A stretch of 21,051 bases of DNA, taken from positions 1-21,051 of the IMG/VR virus record IMGVR_UViG_3300032235_000474. One strand, written 5' to 3'. Below, one piece after another: positions 6,355 through 11,458 of the stretch (the first letter of the stretch is position 1; every line of letters begins with the position of its first letter). Below the pieces are notes generated by a model, which was given only the letters and a program-made list of their open reading frames with translations, ran no database searches and had not been told where the DNA came from. The translations under genes were made by a program, and so were the position numbers. This DNA comes from a virus.

Positions 6355-6371
6355 AAGTGTTTCCTTTGTTC

Positions 6372-6447
6372 TTATGCAGCCGCTTTTTAAGCCTGACTCA
6401 TCAGTGTGGGGAGGCTAAGTCCCACAGACTTCTCCGCATGGGAGAAG
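6372..6447 (-). other. Structured leader with competing hairpins
   Basis: On the minus strand, after the stop at 6454, CTTCTCC-CATGC-GGAGAAG forms a 7-bp stem. It is followed by TGTGGG...CCCACA (10-nt loop) and then AGCCT...AGGCT, whose left arm lies within the loop of the second stem. The latter two cannot form together. No U-tract follows the first stem, so it is not a standard terminator. No gene or convincing ORF is present. Confidence 0.5.
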
Positions 6448-6453
6448 TTTCGT

Positions 6454-6924
6454 CTAGATAAGACCAGTTGCTTTCATGGCCTCATGTTCAAGAAGGACGG
6501 TGTTACTAACGTACGTGCCGTACCACATCTCAAAACCTGCACCCTTGAGTGTAAGTAAGCACTCGGTCTTGAATGGATAGAGCTTGTCACTAGGTATTAC
6601 CTTTGCGTCTTGCCCAGTGTGCTCTTTGAACAGGGCAGCAAACTCATTGGCTTCTTCTTCAGTGATGAACAGAAGCATCTTCTTGTATCCCTTTCCGTCG
6701 AGAGTGATGACATCTGACCCGTCCTCCGTACGCAATATGTACGGCTTCATTGGCCAGTCGAGCAACTCTTGCTCATCATGTCCGTTCTCAGTTGAGAACT
6801 TGCTAATCGAGGCTTTGATATCCTGAATCTCCTGCTTGACGATTCCTGCGAGCTTACGCGTTTTTGCGTTACGCTGGAATGCAGTGAAGAAGTTTTCTGT
6901 GAAAATGCTTGGTCTTTTTCTCAT
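6454..6924 (-). CDS. Hypothetical phage protein, 156 aa
   Basis: MRKRPSIFTENFFTAFQRNAKTRKLAGIVKQEIQ... begins with a basic helix that could contact nucleic acid. A longer helix, an acidic linker (STENGHDEQELLDW) and a C-terminal alpha/beta region follow (YILRTEDGSDVITLDGKGYKKMLLFITEEEANEFAALFKEH). AAGGAAAA serves as SD, located between the U-tract of the upstream terminator and ATG 6924, so only 21 nt separate the terminator from the start. It must therefore be transcribed by read-through. No family recognised. Confidence 0.78.
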   Translation of the reverse strand: MRKRPSIFTENFFTAFQRNAKTRKLAGIVKQEIQDIKASISKFSTENGHDEQELLDWPMKPYILRTEDGSDVITLDGKGYKKMLLFITEEEANEFAALFKEHTGQDAKVIPSDKLYPFKTECLLTLKGAGFEMWYGTYVSNTVLLEHEAMKATGLI

Positions 6925-6945
6925 TGTCGTTTTCCTTGTTGTGTT

Positions 6946-6969
6946 AAAAAAAGGGGGCTTGCGCCCCCT
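6946..6969 (-). terminator. Intrinsic terminator, GCAA tetraloop
   Basis: Minus strand AGGGGGC-GCAA-GCCCCCT followed by TTTTTT. A 7-bp GC stem, GNRA loop and long U-tract make this the clearest terminator of the left arm. It follows the stop of the gene at 6975-7526 by 5 nt. Confidence 0.93.
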
Positions 6970-6974
6970 GTGTG

Positions 6975-7526
6975 TTAGTCGAGATTGAACATCTCGGCAA
7001 AGTGAGCCTTGTCGGCTCGTGTCTGCTTGATTTTCTCTTCACAGTGAGCAAGCCACTGCCATTTTAGTTCTTCGAGTCGCTCATGGATTTTGGTTGCCTC
7101 GATTCGTTTGACGTAAAGGTATGCGACATCAGTCTGTGTACGGCTTGATCCGTACATAGTGTTAGTCCAACTGTCAACCACGATTTTAGCCTGATGGATT
7201 ATTGTGTCAACCATCACTTGTACATCGTTGTTTCTCTCAAACATCACACTGACATTGCTCGATGCCCACAGTTTGTCACCCATTGCCCACCACATGAGCG
7301 CTTCATCCCATTCCTCATTGATGCAGCACATCATGCCAGCATTGAACATGGCACGTGCATCAGACGTTGCGGCTGCATCATCGTATGGGATCTCATTGAT
7401 GACTGACCCGTAATATGTACGGGCCTTAAGTGTCTTTTCAAGCAAACCAGTTGCTTTCTTATTCAGATTGTATTGTTGGTGTTCACATGTGACAGGTGAG
7501 TCAACTAGAAATTCAAACTTCAGCAT
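6975..7526 (-). CDS. Hypothetical phage protein, 183 aa
   Basis: MLKFEFLVDSPVTCEHQQYNLNKKATGLLEKTL... appears mostly helical. Its centre is rich in Met, Trp and Ala (ARAMFNAGMMCCINEEWDEALMWWAMGDKLWASS), and the C-terminus is a long charged helix (YVKRIEATKIHERLEELKWQWLAHCEEKIKQTRADK). TTAGGAAC provides the SD. The gene starts about 38 nt after one terminator hairpin and ends 5 nt before another. No enzymatic motif or membrane segment was found. Confidence 0.78.
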   Translation of the reverse strand: MLKFEFLVDSPVTCEHQQYNLNKKATGLLEKTLKARTYYGSVINEIPYDDAAATSDARAMFNAGMMCCINEEWDEALMWWAMGDKLWASSNVSVMFERNNDVQVMVDTIIHQAKIVVDSWTNTMYGSSRTQTDVAYLYVKRIEATKIHERLEELKWQWLAHCEEKIKQTRADKAHFAEMFNLD

Positions 7527-7549
7527 CTCATTGTTCCTAACGTGGTTGA

Positions 7550-7581
7550 AATAAAAATAAAGTGGGGGACTTGCGTCCCCC
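7550..7581 (-). terminator. Terminator-like hairpin, GCAA tetraloop
   Basis: Minus strand GGGGGAC-GCAA-GTCCCCC followed by the U-rich CACTTTATTTTTATTT. It lies just after the 45-aa membrane gene and about 38 nt before the ATG at 7526. Confidence 0.82.
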
Positions 7582-7589
7582 GTTGTTGA

Positions 7590-7727
7590 TTAGTGGCCGA
7601 ATGGATATCGATGCATCGGGAGCGTTGACAGCGCCCAATACATTGCCAACAACCCACCTACGATAACGACAGCGGTCAAGCCGTCCAATACAAACTGGAC
7701 GAGCCAGTGGTGACGCCGTTGTTTCAT
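7590..7727 (-). CDS. Small single-pass membrane protein, 45 aa
   Basis: The peptide MKQRRHHWLVQFVLDGLTAV continues VIVGGLLAMYWALSTLPMHR and YPFGH. Basic residues 3-7 precede one hydrophobic helix (about residues 8-35), as expected for an inner-membrane protein with its N-terminus inside. The ATG overlaps the stop of the upstream gene as ATGA, so translation is coupled; a terminator follows 8 nt later. Small phage membrane proteins include holins and inhibitors of superinfection, but one helix and the left-arm location do not decide between them. The gene is too short for many callers. Confidence 0.8.
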   Translation of the reverse strand: MKQRRHHWLVQFVLDGLTAVVIVGGLLAMYWALSTLPMHRYPFGH

Positions 7728-7966
7728 CTCGTGCCACCAATCCTTCGAGCCAACGCTACAACGTCAACGTCGTCGCTTGCGCCCATAATGCGGGCGAGGC
7801 TAATCATCTCGCGCTCCAGTTGTGCCCACGACAGGATGTGCCCAGTGAAGCCCATTTCACCATGGGCGCTCTTTATCGTTACGGTTGTCTGTCCACTGGG
7901 CGTGGGAGTCGAGATAGAAACCGAATACTTGCGGTTTTGTGTCAGAAACAAGCCATTGAATTGCAT
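7724..7966 (-). CDS. Hypothetical phage protein, 80 aa
   Basis: I use ATG 7966 (MQFNGLFLTQNRKYSVSIST) since AGAGGTG lies 7 nt upstream; the GTG at 7975 lies within that SD. The first half is strand-like (YSVSISTPTPSGQTTVTIKS) and the second helical (WAQLEREMISLARIMGASDDVDVVALARRIGG). The pair with the 45-aa membrane gene is coupled by ATGA, suggesting the two products act together. No family recognised. Confidence 0.76.
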   Translation of the reverse strand: MQFNGLFLTQNRKYSVSISTPTPSGQTTVTIKSAHGEMGFTGHILSWAQLEREMISLARIMGASDDVDVVALARRIGGTR

Positions 7967-8050
7967 GGCGTTCACCTCTTTGTTGTGTTACGTTTCGCCT
8001 GTAGACTGGCCTCGTCAGCTCATTGGCATCACCCAATGAGGACATAACAT

Positions 8051-8076
8051 TAAAAGGGTTGGGGGCTTACGCCCCC
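8051..8076 (-). terminator. Terminator hairpin containing the stop codon in its loop
   Basis: Minus strand GGGGGC-GTAA-GCCCCC followed by AACCCTTTTAAT. The TAA stop of the gene at 8067-8456 lies inside the GNRA-type GTAA loop. The U-tract is short and displaced by AACCC, so efficiency is uncertain. Confidence 0.75.
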
Positions 8077-8456
8077 GGTTCCAACAACCCCTTGCGAAGA
8101 CCGTACTTCACATCCTGCGGGGTAAACATCAGCAACAGGTAGTCACTGACTAGGTAACAGTCCGTGTAGCCGTCCAATGCCAGTTCATCCTTGGCATCCG
8201 ACAGCCCTGTACTTATCACGCTTCCATTGACGCTATATGTGAAGTGCATATCTTCACCCTTCACACTGCGAGATACCGTGAAGTAGTCGTGCGATAGCGC
8301 AACTACATTCCAGTCAACGGGGATGGCTACGTGTACCGTTTCACGCACACCGTCCTTGAGTCCGTTGATATGCATATGGTACTTCACACCATATGAACTA
8401 AGTTCTGCGAGATTGCGCACGTTGCGCAGATGCGGGGTACTGATTGTTTGGCTCAT
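8067..8456 (-). CDS. Hypothetical phage protein, 129 aa
   Basis: ATG 8456 (MSQTISTPHLRNVRNLAEL) follows AAGGAAAA; earlier in-frame codons run through the upstream terminator and are rejected. The protein is beta-rich (YHMHINGLKDGVRETVHVAIPVDWNVVALS, HFTYSVNGSVISTGL) with a C-terminal hydrophobic/helical part (CYLVSDYLLLMFTPQDVKYGLRKGLL). Its TAA falls in the loop of a GC-rich hairpin, so the terminating ribosome would cover that hairpin. No family recognised. Confidence 0.76.
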   Translation of the reverse strand: MSQTISTPHLRNVRNLAELSSYGVKYHMHINGLKDGVRETVHVAIPVDWNVVALSHDYFTVSRSVKGEDMHFTYSVNGSVISTGLSDAKDELALDGYTDCYLVSDYLLLMFTPQDVKYGLRKGLLEPGA

Positions 8457-8481
8457 TGTTTTTCCTTTTTTTTTGAGATAA

Positions 8482-8508
8482 AAAGAAGCCCCGGTATTGA
8501 ACCGGGGC
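8482..8508 (-). terminator. Intrinsic terminator, 8-bp stem
   Basis: Minus strand GCCCCGGT-TCAAT-ACCGGGGC followed by TTCTTTTTATC. It lies 9 nt after the stop of the gene at 8517-8858 and about 31 nt before ATG 8456. Confidence 0.9.
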
Positions 8509-8509
8509 A

Positions 8510-8527
8510 ACCCGTCTTACGACGGGT
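8510..8527 (-). other. Stop-codon hairpin (GTAA loop)
   Basis: Minus strand ACCCGTC-GTAA-GACGGGT forms a 7-bp stem with the TAA stop of the gene at 8517-8858 inside the loop. It abuts the terminator at 8482-8508, giving two hairpins in tandem. Confidence 0.75.
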
Positions 8528-8858
8528 CTTCTTCGGTAGCGGTCAGACCGGAGAAGTCCATTGCCTTCACCTGCGCCTTCGCCATCGACACGTTACGGTC
8601 AGCCGCCTTCTTCTTCTTGACTGCAACCACCGTTGCATTCACTTCACTCTGGATGGCATCCAGTACCGCCTGCAAGGTTTTAGGCGTAGCGTTGGCATCG
8701 GTGGCAAATGATTGCCCGTACACCGTTGCAATATCGTTGCACGTGTCAACGATAGTTTTCATGTCGCACGGGATGCCAGATTCCCTGTAAACCTTCAACG
8801 CCTGCATGATGCCTGCGTAATCATTGCGCGCGGATGCGATAACTTGTTCTGTTGTCAT
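8517..8858 (-). CDS. Hypothetical phage protein, 113 aa, first leftward gene
   Basis: ATG 8858 (MTTEQVIASARNDYAGIMQAL) is chosen because the sequence upstream turns into the palindromic hub; AAAGGAAA lies about 12 nt before it. A start 15 codons earlier (MAGYSRKHKGKRIV) is possible. The protein is helical, with a Lys-rich segment (VAVKKKKAADRNVSMAKAQVK) and an acidic end (TATEEDPS). It begins the leftward array next to the hub, a position often held by immediate-early genes. Its leucine codons are all TTG/CTG, unlike the TTA-rich right arm. No family recognised. Confidence 0.74.
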   Translation of the reverse strand: MTTEQVIASARNDYAGIMQALKVYRESGIPCDMKTIVDTCNDIATVYGQSFATDANATPKTLQAVLDAIQSEVNATVVAVKKKKAADRNVSMAKAQVKAMDFSGLTATEEDPS

Positions 8859-8906
8859 AACTATTCGTTTTCCTTTATGTTTTCGGCTATAACCTGCCAT
8901 CGTCGG

Positions 8907-8924
8907 ACATTCACCGGTGAATGT
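8907..8924. repeat. 18-bp perfect palindrome plus TGAATG tandem repeats
   Basis: ACATTCACCGGTGAATGT is a perfect palindrome. The right half continues as TGAATGTGAATGTGAAC, adding two further 6-bp periodic half-copies. It lies 49-66 bp upstream of the first leftward gene, so it is a candidate operator for leftward transcription. Confidence 0.8.
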
Positions 8925-9019
8925 GAATGTGAACATAAGATAATGTGTTGACCGGACGACCCCGGAGGGCGTCCATGCCATGTAGGTGCCCGGGGATTTG
9001 CAACCAAGTCACGTGCCTA

Positions 9020-9043
9020 GGGTGGGTGGGGCTAGGGCTAGGG
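9020..9043 (+). other. G-quadruplex-capable tract
   Basis: Five G runs of three or more (GGGTGGGTGGGG, then CTAGGG twice) with loops of 1, 1, 3 and 3 nt satisfy the usual G3-N1-7 rule for an intramolecular quadruplex. A further G5 run follows at 9052-9056. Confidence 0.75.
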
Positions 9044-9120
9044 TGTGGCAAGGGGGTGCCCGGGTATGTCCGGCCTAGTTGGGACTCCAAAACAAATATT
9101 CTCAGCTATCTTTTATATAT

Positions 9121-9136
9121 TTCTCCCACCGGAGAA
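9121..9136. other. Short hairpin TTCTCC-CACC-GGAGAA
   Basis: A perfect 6-bp stem with a 4-nt loop; the left half reappears as TTCTCCCACGGG at 9141-9152. It lies 42 bp upstream of the tRNA-Asn promoter. It could be a protein-binding repeat. Confidence 0.5.
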
Positions 9137-9177
9137 CTTATTCTCCCACGGGTAAAACAATTAGGATCCATACAAAT

Positions 9178-9215
9178 TTGCTACAATCATGTAGTATGGG
9201 TATACTTACGGTATA
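9178..9215 (+). promoter_or_regulatory. Promoter for tRNA-Asn, with TATACTTACGGTATA motif
   Basis: TTGCTA (-35, 9178-9183), a 17-bp spacer and TATACT (-10, 9201-9206) give a good sigma70-type promoter, with a start predicted just before the tRNA at 9217. The -10 is the left part of TATACTTACGGTATA (9201-9215), an interrupted dyad (TATAC/GTATA) shared with the tRNA-Leu site. Confidence 0.75.
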
Positions 9216-9216
9216 T

Positions 9217-9288
9217 TCCTACTTAGCTCAGCGGTAGAGCGTTCGGCTGTTAACCGAATGGTCGCTGGTTCGATCCCAGCAGTAGGAG
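9217..9288 (+). tRNA. tRNA-Asn (anticodon GTT)
   Basis: A 72-nt cloverleaf: acceptor TCCTACT/AGTAGGA, D arm GCTC-AGCGGTA-GAGC, anticodon stem TTCGG/CCGAA with loop CTGTTAA, T arm GCTGG-TTCGATC-CCAGC, discriminator G. CCA is not encoded (GTC follows), so the host must add it. It reads AAC and AAT. Confidence 0.96.
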
Positions 9289-9324
9289 TCCCCCATGTAT
9301 GTAAAGGCACTGGGGATGGCGTTG

Positions 9325-9359
9325 CACCCTGTAGTCCTTTCTCTTTCTCCTGCAGGGTG
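9325..9359 (+). other. Hairpin between tRNA-Asn and the first protein gene
   Basis: CACCCTGTAG pairs with CTGCAGGGTG (one G-U) around a pyrimidine-rich 15-nt loop. No U-tract follows, so it is not an obvious terminator. It may protect the 3' end of the tRNA precursor or mark a processing site. Confidence 0.55.
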
Positions 9360-9401
9360 TAGCGTTATGCTTTTAGTAGTAAAATGTGGTAGGAGATTCC
9401 C

Positions 9402-9842
9402 ATGCCACAGGAAAAGATCAAAGTAACGACCCGCGAAATGAATGAGGGTCTAAATAAAAGCCTAACTCGTTTGTCTGACACTGGCCTTAAAAATGTGGTT
9501 GACACAGCGCGTAAAGACAATGATTTCCTAGAACGTGTACCTACAGCATTAGCACCTGCAATCCACAGTTCCATTAAAAAAATCCCTTATGTTGGTAGTT
9601 CTATATCTAACGCTGTGCGAGGTATTGAGGACAAGTTAACTAAACCAGTGCAGGAACAATATGACAAAAACCGAGCTACTATTAATCAGGCTTTTAACGA
9701 GGAACTTGCTCGTATTCGCTCTAATAAGGCTGGGCATCAAAATGCGCGTACGTTACGTGATTTGATGGGTATGAAAGAAGATCCCAATGCATTTGGAATA
9801 ACTGCACTTGAGGGAAGTAAACCGAAAAAGGGAAAACGTTAA
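9402..9842 (+). CDS. Hypothetical phage protein, 146 aa, basic C-terminus
   Basis: MPQEKIKVTTREMNEGLNKSLTRLSDTGLKNVVD... is helical, with an AIHSSIKKIPYVGSSISNAVRGIEDKL segment that could be weakly amphipathic and a C-terminal basic tail (SKPKKGKR). TAGGAGA lies about 6 nt upstream of the ATG, an excellent SD. Its stop and the next start share one base (TAATG). Gly/Ser-flanked helical regions and basic tails are common in minor virion proteins, but no family is recognised, so this is only a possibility. Confidence 0.8.
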   Translation: MPQEKIKVTTREMNEGLNKSLTRLSDTGLKNVVDTARKDNDFLERVPTALAPAIHSSIKKIPYVGSSISNAVRGIEDKLTKPVQEQYDKNRATINQAFNEELARIRSNKAGHQNARTLRDLMGMKEDPNAFGITALEGSKPKKGKR

Positions 9843-10591
9843 TGGCTAAAGACAAGGTTGATTATGATATAGACCCACAAGTTGTAGATGCTGTGGCGTT
9901 TGGCTATAAAGAGTTTTTATCTAAAGGGCTTGATGCTGCAGAGAAAGCACTAGAGTCTAAAATCGCCAAGTATGACATTAACCGTCAGATTCATATACGA
10001 AGTAAATTCAATGCAAAGACACTCCTTGGTGCGAAAATTTCACGCAAGGCTATCGACGAGGGTAATCCTAACAGGGATAAATCCAAGGAGCCTAATGAAG
10101 TATTCCGCCGAGTTGACGAAGTAGTCAAATCTAAGCAACCTGCACCACCTCCACCTCCGCCACCCAAAAAGGCTGCTGCACCAGTAAAAGTTGAGGCTAA
10201 AACTACACCACAAGCAGAGGTAAAAGCACAGCCAAAACCACAAATTAAGACCGATGCAATTAAAGAGGCTGTTGGTGTTGGATTTGATGGAGCTATTCGC
10301 AAGGGTAAATCTGCTGGCATTGATGCCATGCATGGATCTGTCGAATACAAGAGGTTGAACGACAGGCAAAAAGAACTTGCAGATGGAAAATATAACGCAA
10401 GGGTAGCTACAGATCAGAACATCAAGGCTAAAGAAGGCATAGGTGAGGATAAAATAGGCTTATACCGTAAAGCTGGCCAGCAAAACGTAAAGATTAAATA
10501 CAATGACACGTTTAATCAGGACGGCTCTTATAAAAATCAAGCCCTTGTATCTAAATTGATGGGTGTCAAAAACAACAAGGCAGGTAAATGA
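9842..10591 (+). CDS. Hypothetical phage protein, 249 aa, with proline-rich linker
   Basis: The N-terminal ~95 residues (MAKDKVDYDIDPQVVDAVAFGYKEF...) look helical. Residues about 99-140 form a low-complexity linker beginning PAPPPPPPPKKAAAPVKVEA and continuing Lys/Pro/Gln-rich. The C-terminal ~110 residues hold AIKEAVGVGFDGAIRKGKSAGIDAM and a positively charged helical end. This two-domain, proline-hinge layout resembles the N-terminus of the giant protein at 15028 in composition only. It is translationally coupled to the upstream gene (TAATG) and is followed by the nuclease gene. No family recognised; a virion role is possible. Confidence 0.82.
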   Translation: MAKDKVDYDIDPQVVDAVAFGYKEFLSKGLDAAEKALESKIAKYDINRQIHIRSKFNAKTLLGAKISRKAIDEGNPNRDKSKEPNEVFRRVDEVVKSKQPAPPPPPPPKKAAAPVKVEAKTTPQAEVKAQPKPQIKTDAIKEAVGVGFDGAIRKGKSAGIDAMHGSVEYKRLNDRQKELADGKYNARVATDQNIKAKEGIGEDKIGLYRKAGQQNVKIKYNDTFNQDGSYKNQALVSKLMGVKNNKAGK

Positions 10592-10592
10592 C

Positions 10593-10976
10593 ATGTATGA
10601 GTACGGTATTCGGTTTAAACGATGTATTGATGGAGATACGTTTGTCTGCGATATTGATCTTGGCTTTGGTATTTGGCTTATGGATCAGCACTGTCGTCTC
10701 TTTGGCGTGGATACACCAGAGAAAAACACTGCCGAAGGTAAAACTGCTACGCAAACAGCAACAGAATGGTTTGAATCACGTAAGAATACAGCCGAAAAGT
10801 TTAGCATTACGGTACTACAAAAGGCAGATAAGTACGGACGAAGACTAGTACACGTACGCACAGATCGCTCTGCCACTACATTAAACGATGAAGTGCTTAA
10901 ATCTATAGGTGCATACGTCTACACTGGTGGTACTAAACGAAAAGCAATTACAGCAACTGCAGAGGTAACTGATTGA
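10593..10976 (+). CDS. Staphylococcal-nuclease-fold (SNase-like) endonuclease
   Basis: ATG 10593 gives MYEYGIRFKRCIDGDTFVCD; AAGG-CAGG upstream supplies the SD and the previous stop is 1 nt away. The 127-aa protein is one SNase/thermonuclease OB-fold: DGDT at residues 13-16, then CRLFGVDTPE with Arg35, Asp40, Thr41 and Glu43, and KYGRRLVHV with Arg83. These correspond to the Staphylococcus nuclease calcium ligands (D21, D40, T41) and catalytic R35, E43 and R87. All key residues are present, so a Ca2+-dependent phosphodiesterase cleaving DNA or RNA is expected. No signal peptide is present, so it acts in the cytoplasm or is packaged. Possible roles are host DNA degradation or nucleotide recycling for the downstream thyX/dut genes. 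Confidence 0.93.
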   Translation: MYEYGIRFKRCIDGDTFVCDIDLGFGIWLMDQHCRLFGVDTPEKNTAEGKTATQTATEWFESRKNTAEKFSITVLQKADKYGRRLVHVRTDRSATTLNDEVLKSIGAYVYTGGTKRKAITATAEVTD

Positions 10977-11212
10977 CACCAACACAAGCATTTATTGCTG
11001 GATTTGCATGCACCTGCGCAATATATTGCGTCATTGATTACATTGCCGGTTACTTTGAATATGTCAGATTTAAGAAGTGGCTTGAAAGCATAGACGTATC
11101 AGTCAGATCGTTAGATGAAAAAGCTTTTGATAAGTACTACGCAATGTGGGAATTAAGTAAGTTGCCGAATATAACCATAACAGAGGTTACAGATAAAGAT
11201 AAACAAGAATAA
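10973..11212 (+). CDS. Membrane-anchored small protein, 79 aa (TTG start)
   Basis: Translation probably starts at TTG 10973, which overlaps the nuclease stop (TTGA) and has GAGGTAAC as SD. No ATG precedes the hydrophobic segment. Residues about 6-28 (AFIAGFACTCAIYCVIDYIAGYF) form one transmembrane helix containing two Cys, followed by a charged cytoplasmic-type domain (VRFKKWLESIDVSVRSLDEKAFDKYY). The unit ends with a strong terminator directly after the stop. Function unknown; the coupling suggests co-expression with the nuclease. Confidence 0.75.
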   Translation: MTPTQAFIAGFACTCAIYCVIDYIAGYFEYVRFKKWLESIDVSVRSLDEKAFDKYYAMWELSKLPNITITEVTDKDKQE

Positions 11213-11214
11213 AG

Positions 11215-11240
11215 AAGGCCCCTCTGTGAAGGGGCCTTTT
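11215..11240 (+). terminator. Intrinsic terminator after the first rightward unit
   Basis: AAGGCCCCT-CTGTGA-AGGGGCCTT followed by TT: 9-bp stem, 6-nt loop and a T-tract partly inside the stem. It separates the tRNA-Asn/nuclease unit from the tRNA-Leu/thyX unit, which has its own promoter motif. Confidence 0.92.
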
Positions 11241-11323
11241 AATTCGCTCGTCTCAAAATCGCTATAGTGGCATGATGGGCGGACTTTTAAGATATCATCG
11301 CGTTTCATTTCTATGTTACCACA

Positions 11324-11340
11324 TATACTTACGGTATAAT
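11324..11340 (+). promoter_or_regulatory. Promoter motif upstream of tRNA-Leu
   Basis: TATACTTACGGTATAAT repeats the 15 bp found before tRNA-Asn and ends in a perfect -10 hexamer TATAAT, 8 nt before the tRNA. No good -35 hexamer is seen at 16-18 bp, suggesting that the motif itself, or an activator, defines the promoter. Confidence 0.7.
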
Positions 11341-11348
11341 AAAAACAG

Positions 11349-11429
11349 GCTCCGGTGGTGGAATGGTAGACACGACAGACTTAAAATCTGTTATCGCAAG
11401 ATGTACGGGTTCGAGTCCCGTCTGGAGTA
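11349..11429 (+). tRNA. tRNA-Leu (anticodon TAA)
   Basis: An 81-nt class II tRNA: acceptor GCTCCGG/CTGGAGT (two G-U pairs), anticodon stem ACAGA/TCTGT with loop CTTAAAA, a long variable arm (ATCGCAAGAT region), T arm ACGGG-TTCGAGT-CCCGT, discriminator A. CCA is not encoded (CTA follows). It decodes TTA, the commonest leucine codon at the start of the giant gene at 15028 (10 of 22 leucines in the first ~220 codons by my count). Confidence 0.96.
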
Positions 11430-11436
11430 CTAATGT

Positions 11437-11458
11437 GCAGATAAATGGCAGATAAATG
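11437..11458 (+). repeat. Exact 11-bp tandem duplication spanning the thyX start
   Basis: GCAGATAAATG occurs twice in direct succession. The second copy carries the thyX ATG (11456); the first carries an ATG in another frame that opens an 8-codon frame (MADKWQQH) overlapping the thyX start. Neither ATG has an SD. Confidence 0.85.

Larger units (their letters stand above)
8859..9216. other. Gene-free divergent hub
   Basis: This gap separates leftward from rightward transcription. From left to right it holds the 18-bp palindrome (8907-8924), a GC-rich stretch with two GGTGCCCGGG copies (about 8985 and 9055), a G-rich tract (9020-9043), an AT-rich segment (9093-9120), a TTCTCC/GGAGAA hairpin (9121-9136) and the promoter for tRNA-Asn. 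GC-rich next to AT-rich DNA in a divergent gap would also suit a replication origin, but I see no defining iteron set. Confidence 0.7.

Noticed and set aside
6372-6401. CTGATGAGTC...GAAAC on the minus strand as a hammerhead ribozyme
   Set aside because: No stem II complement precedes GAAA and no stem III/cleavage triplet can be placed; only part of the core box matches.
6400-6450. Leader peptide MRRSLWDLASPH on the minus strand
   Set aside because: It has no SD, its start is within a 7-bp stem, and its composition offers no attenuation logic.
10001-10350. Minus-strand frames opposite the 249-aa protein
   Set aside because: They mirror the proline/lysine-rich plus gene and yield poly-Gly/Ala; no SD or overlaps support them.
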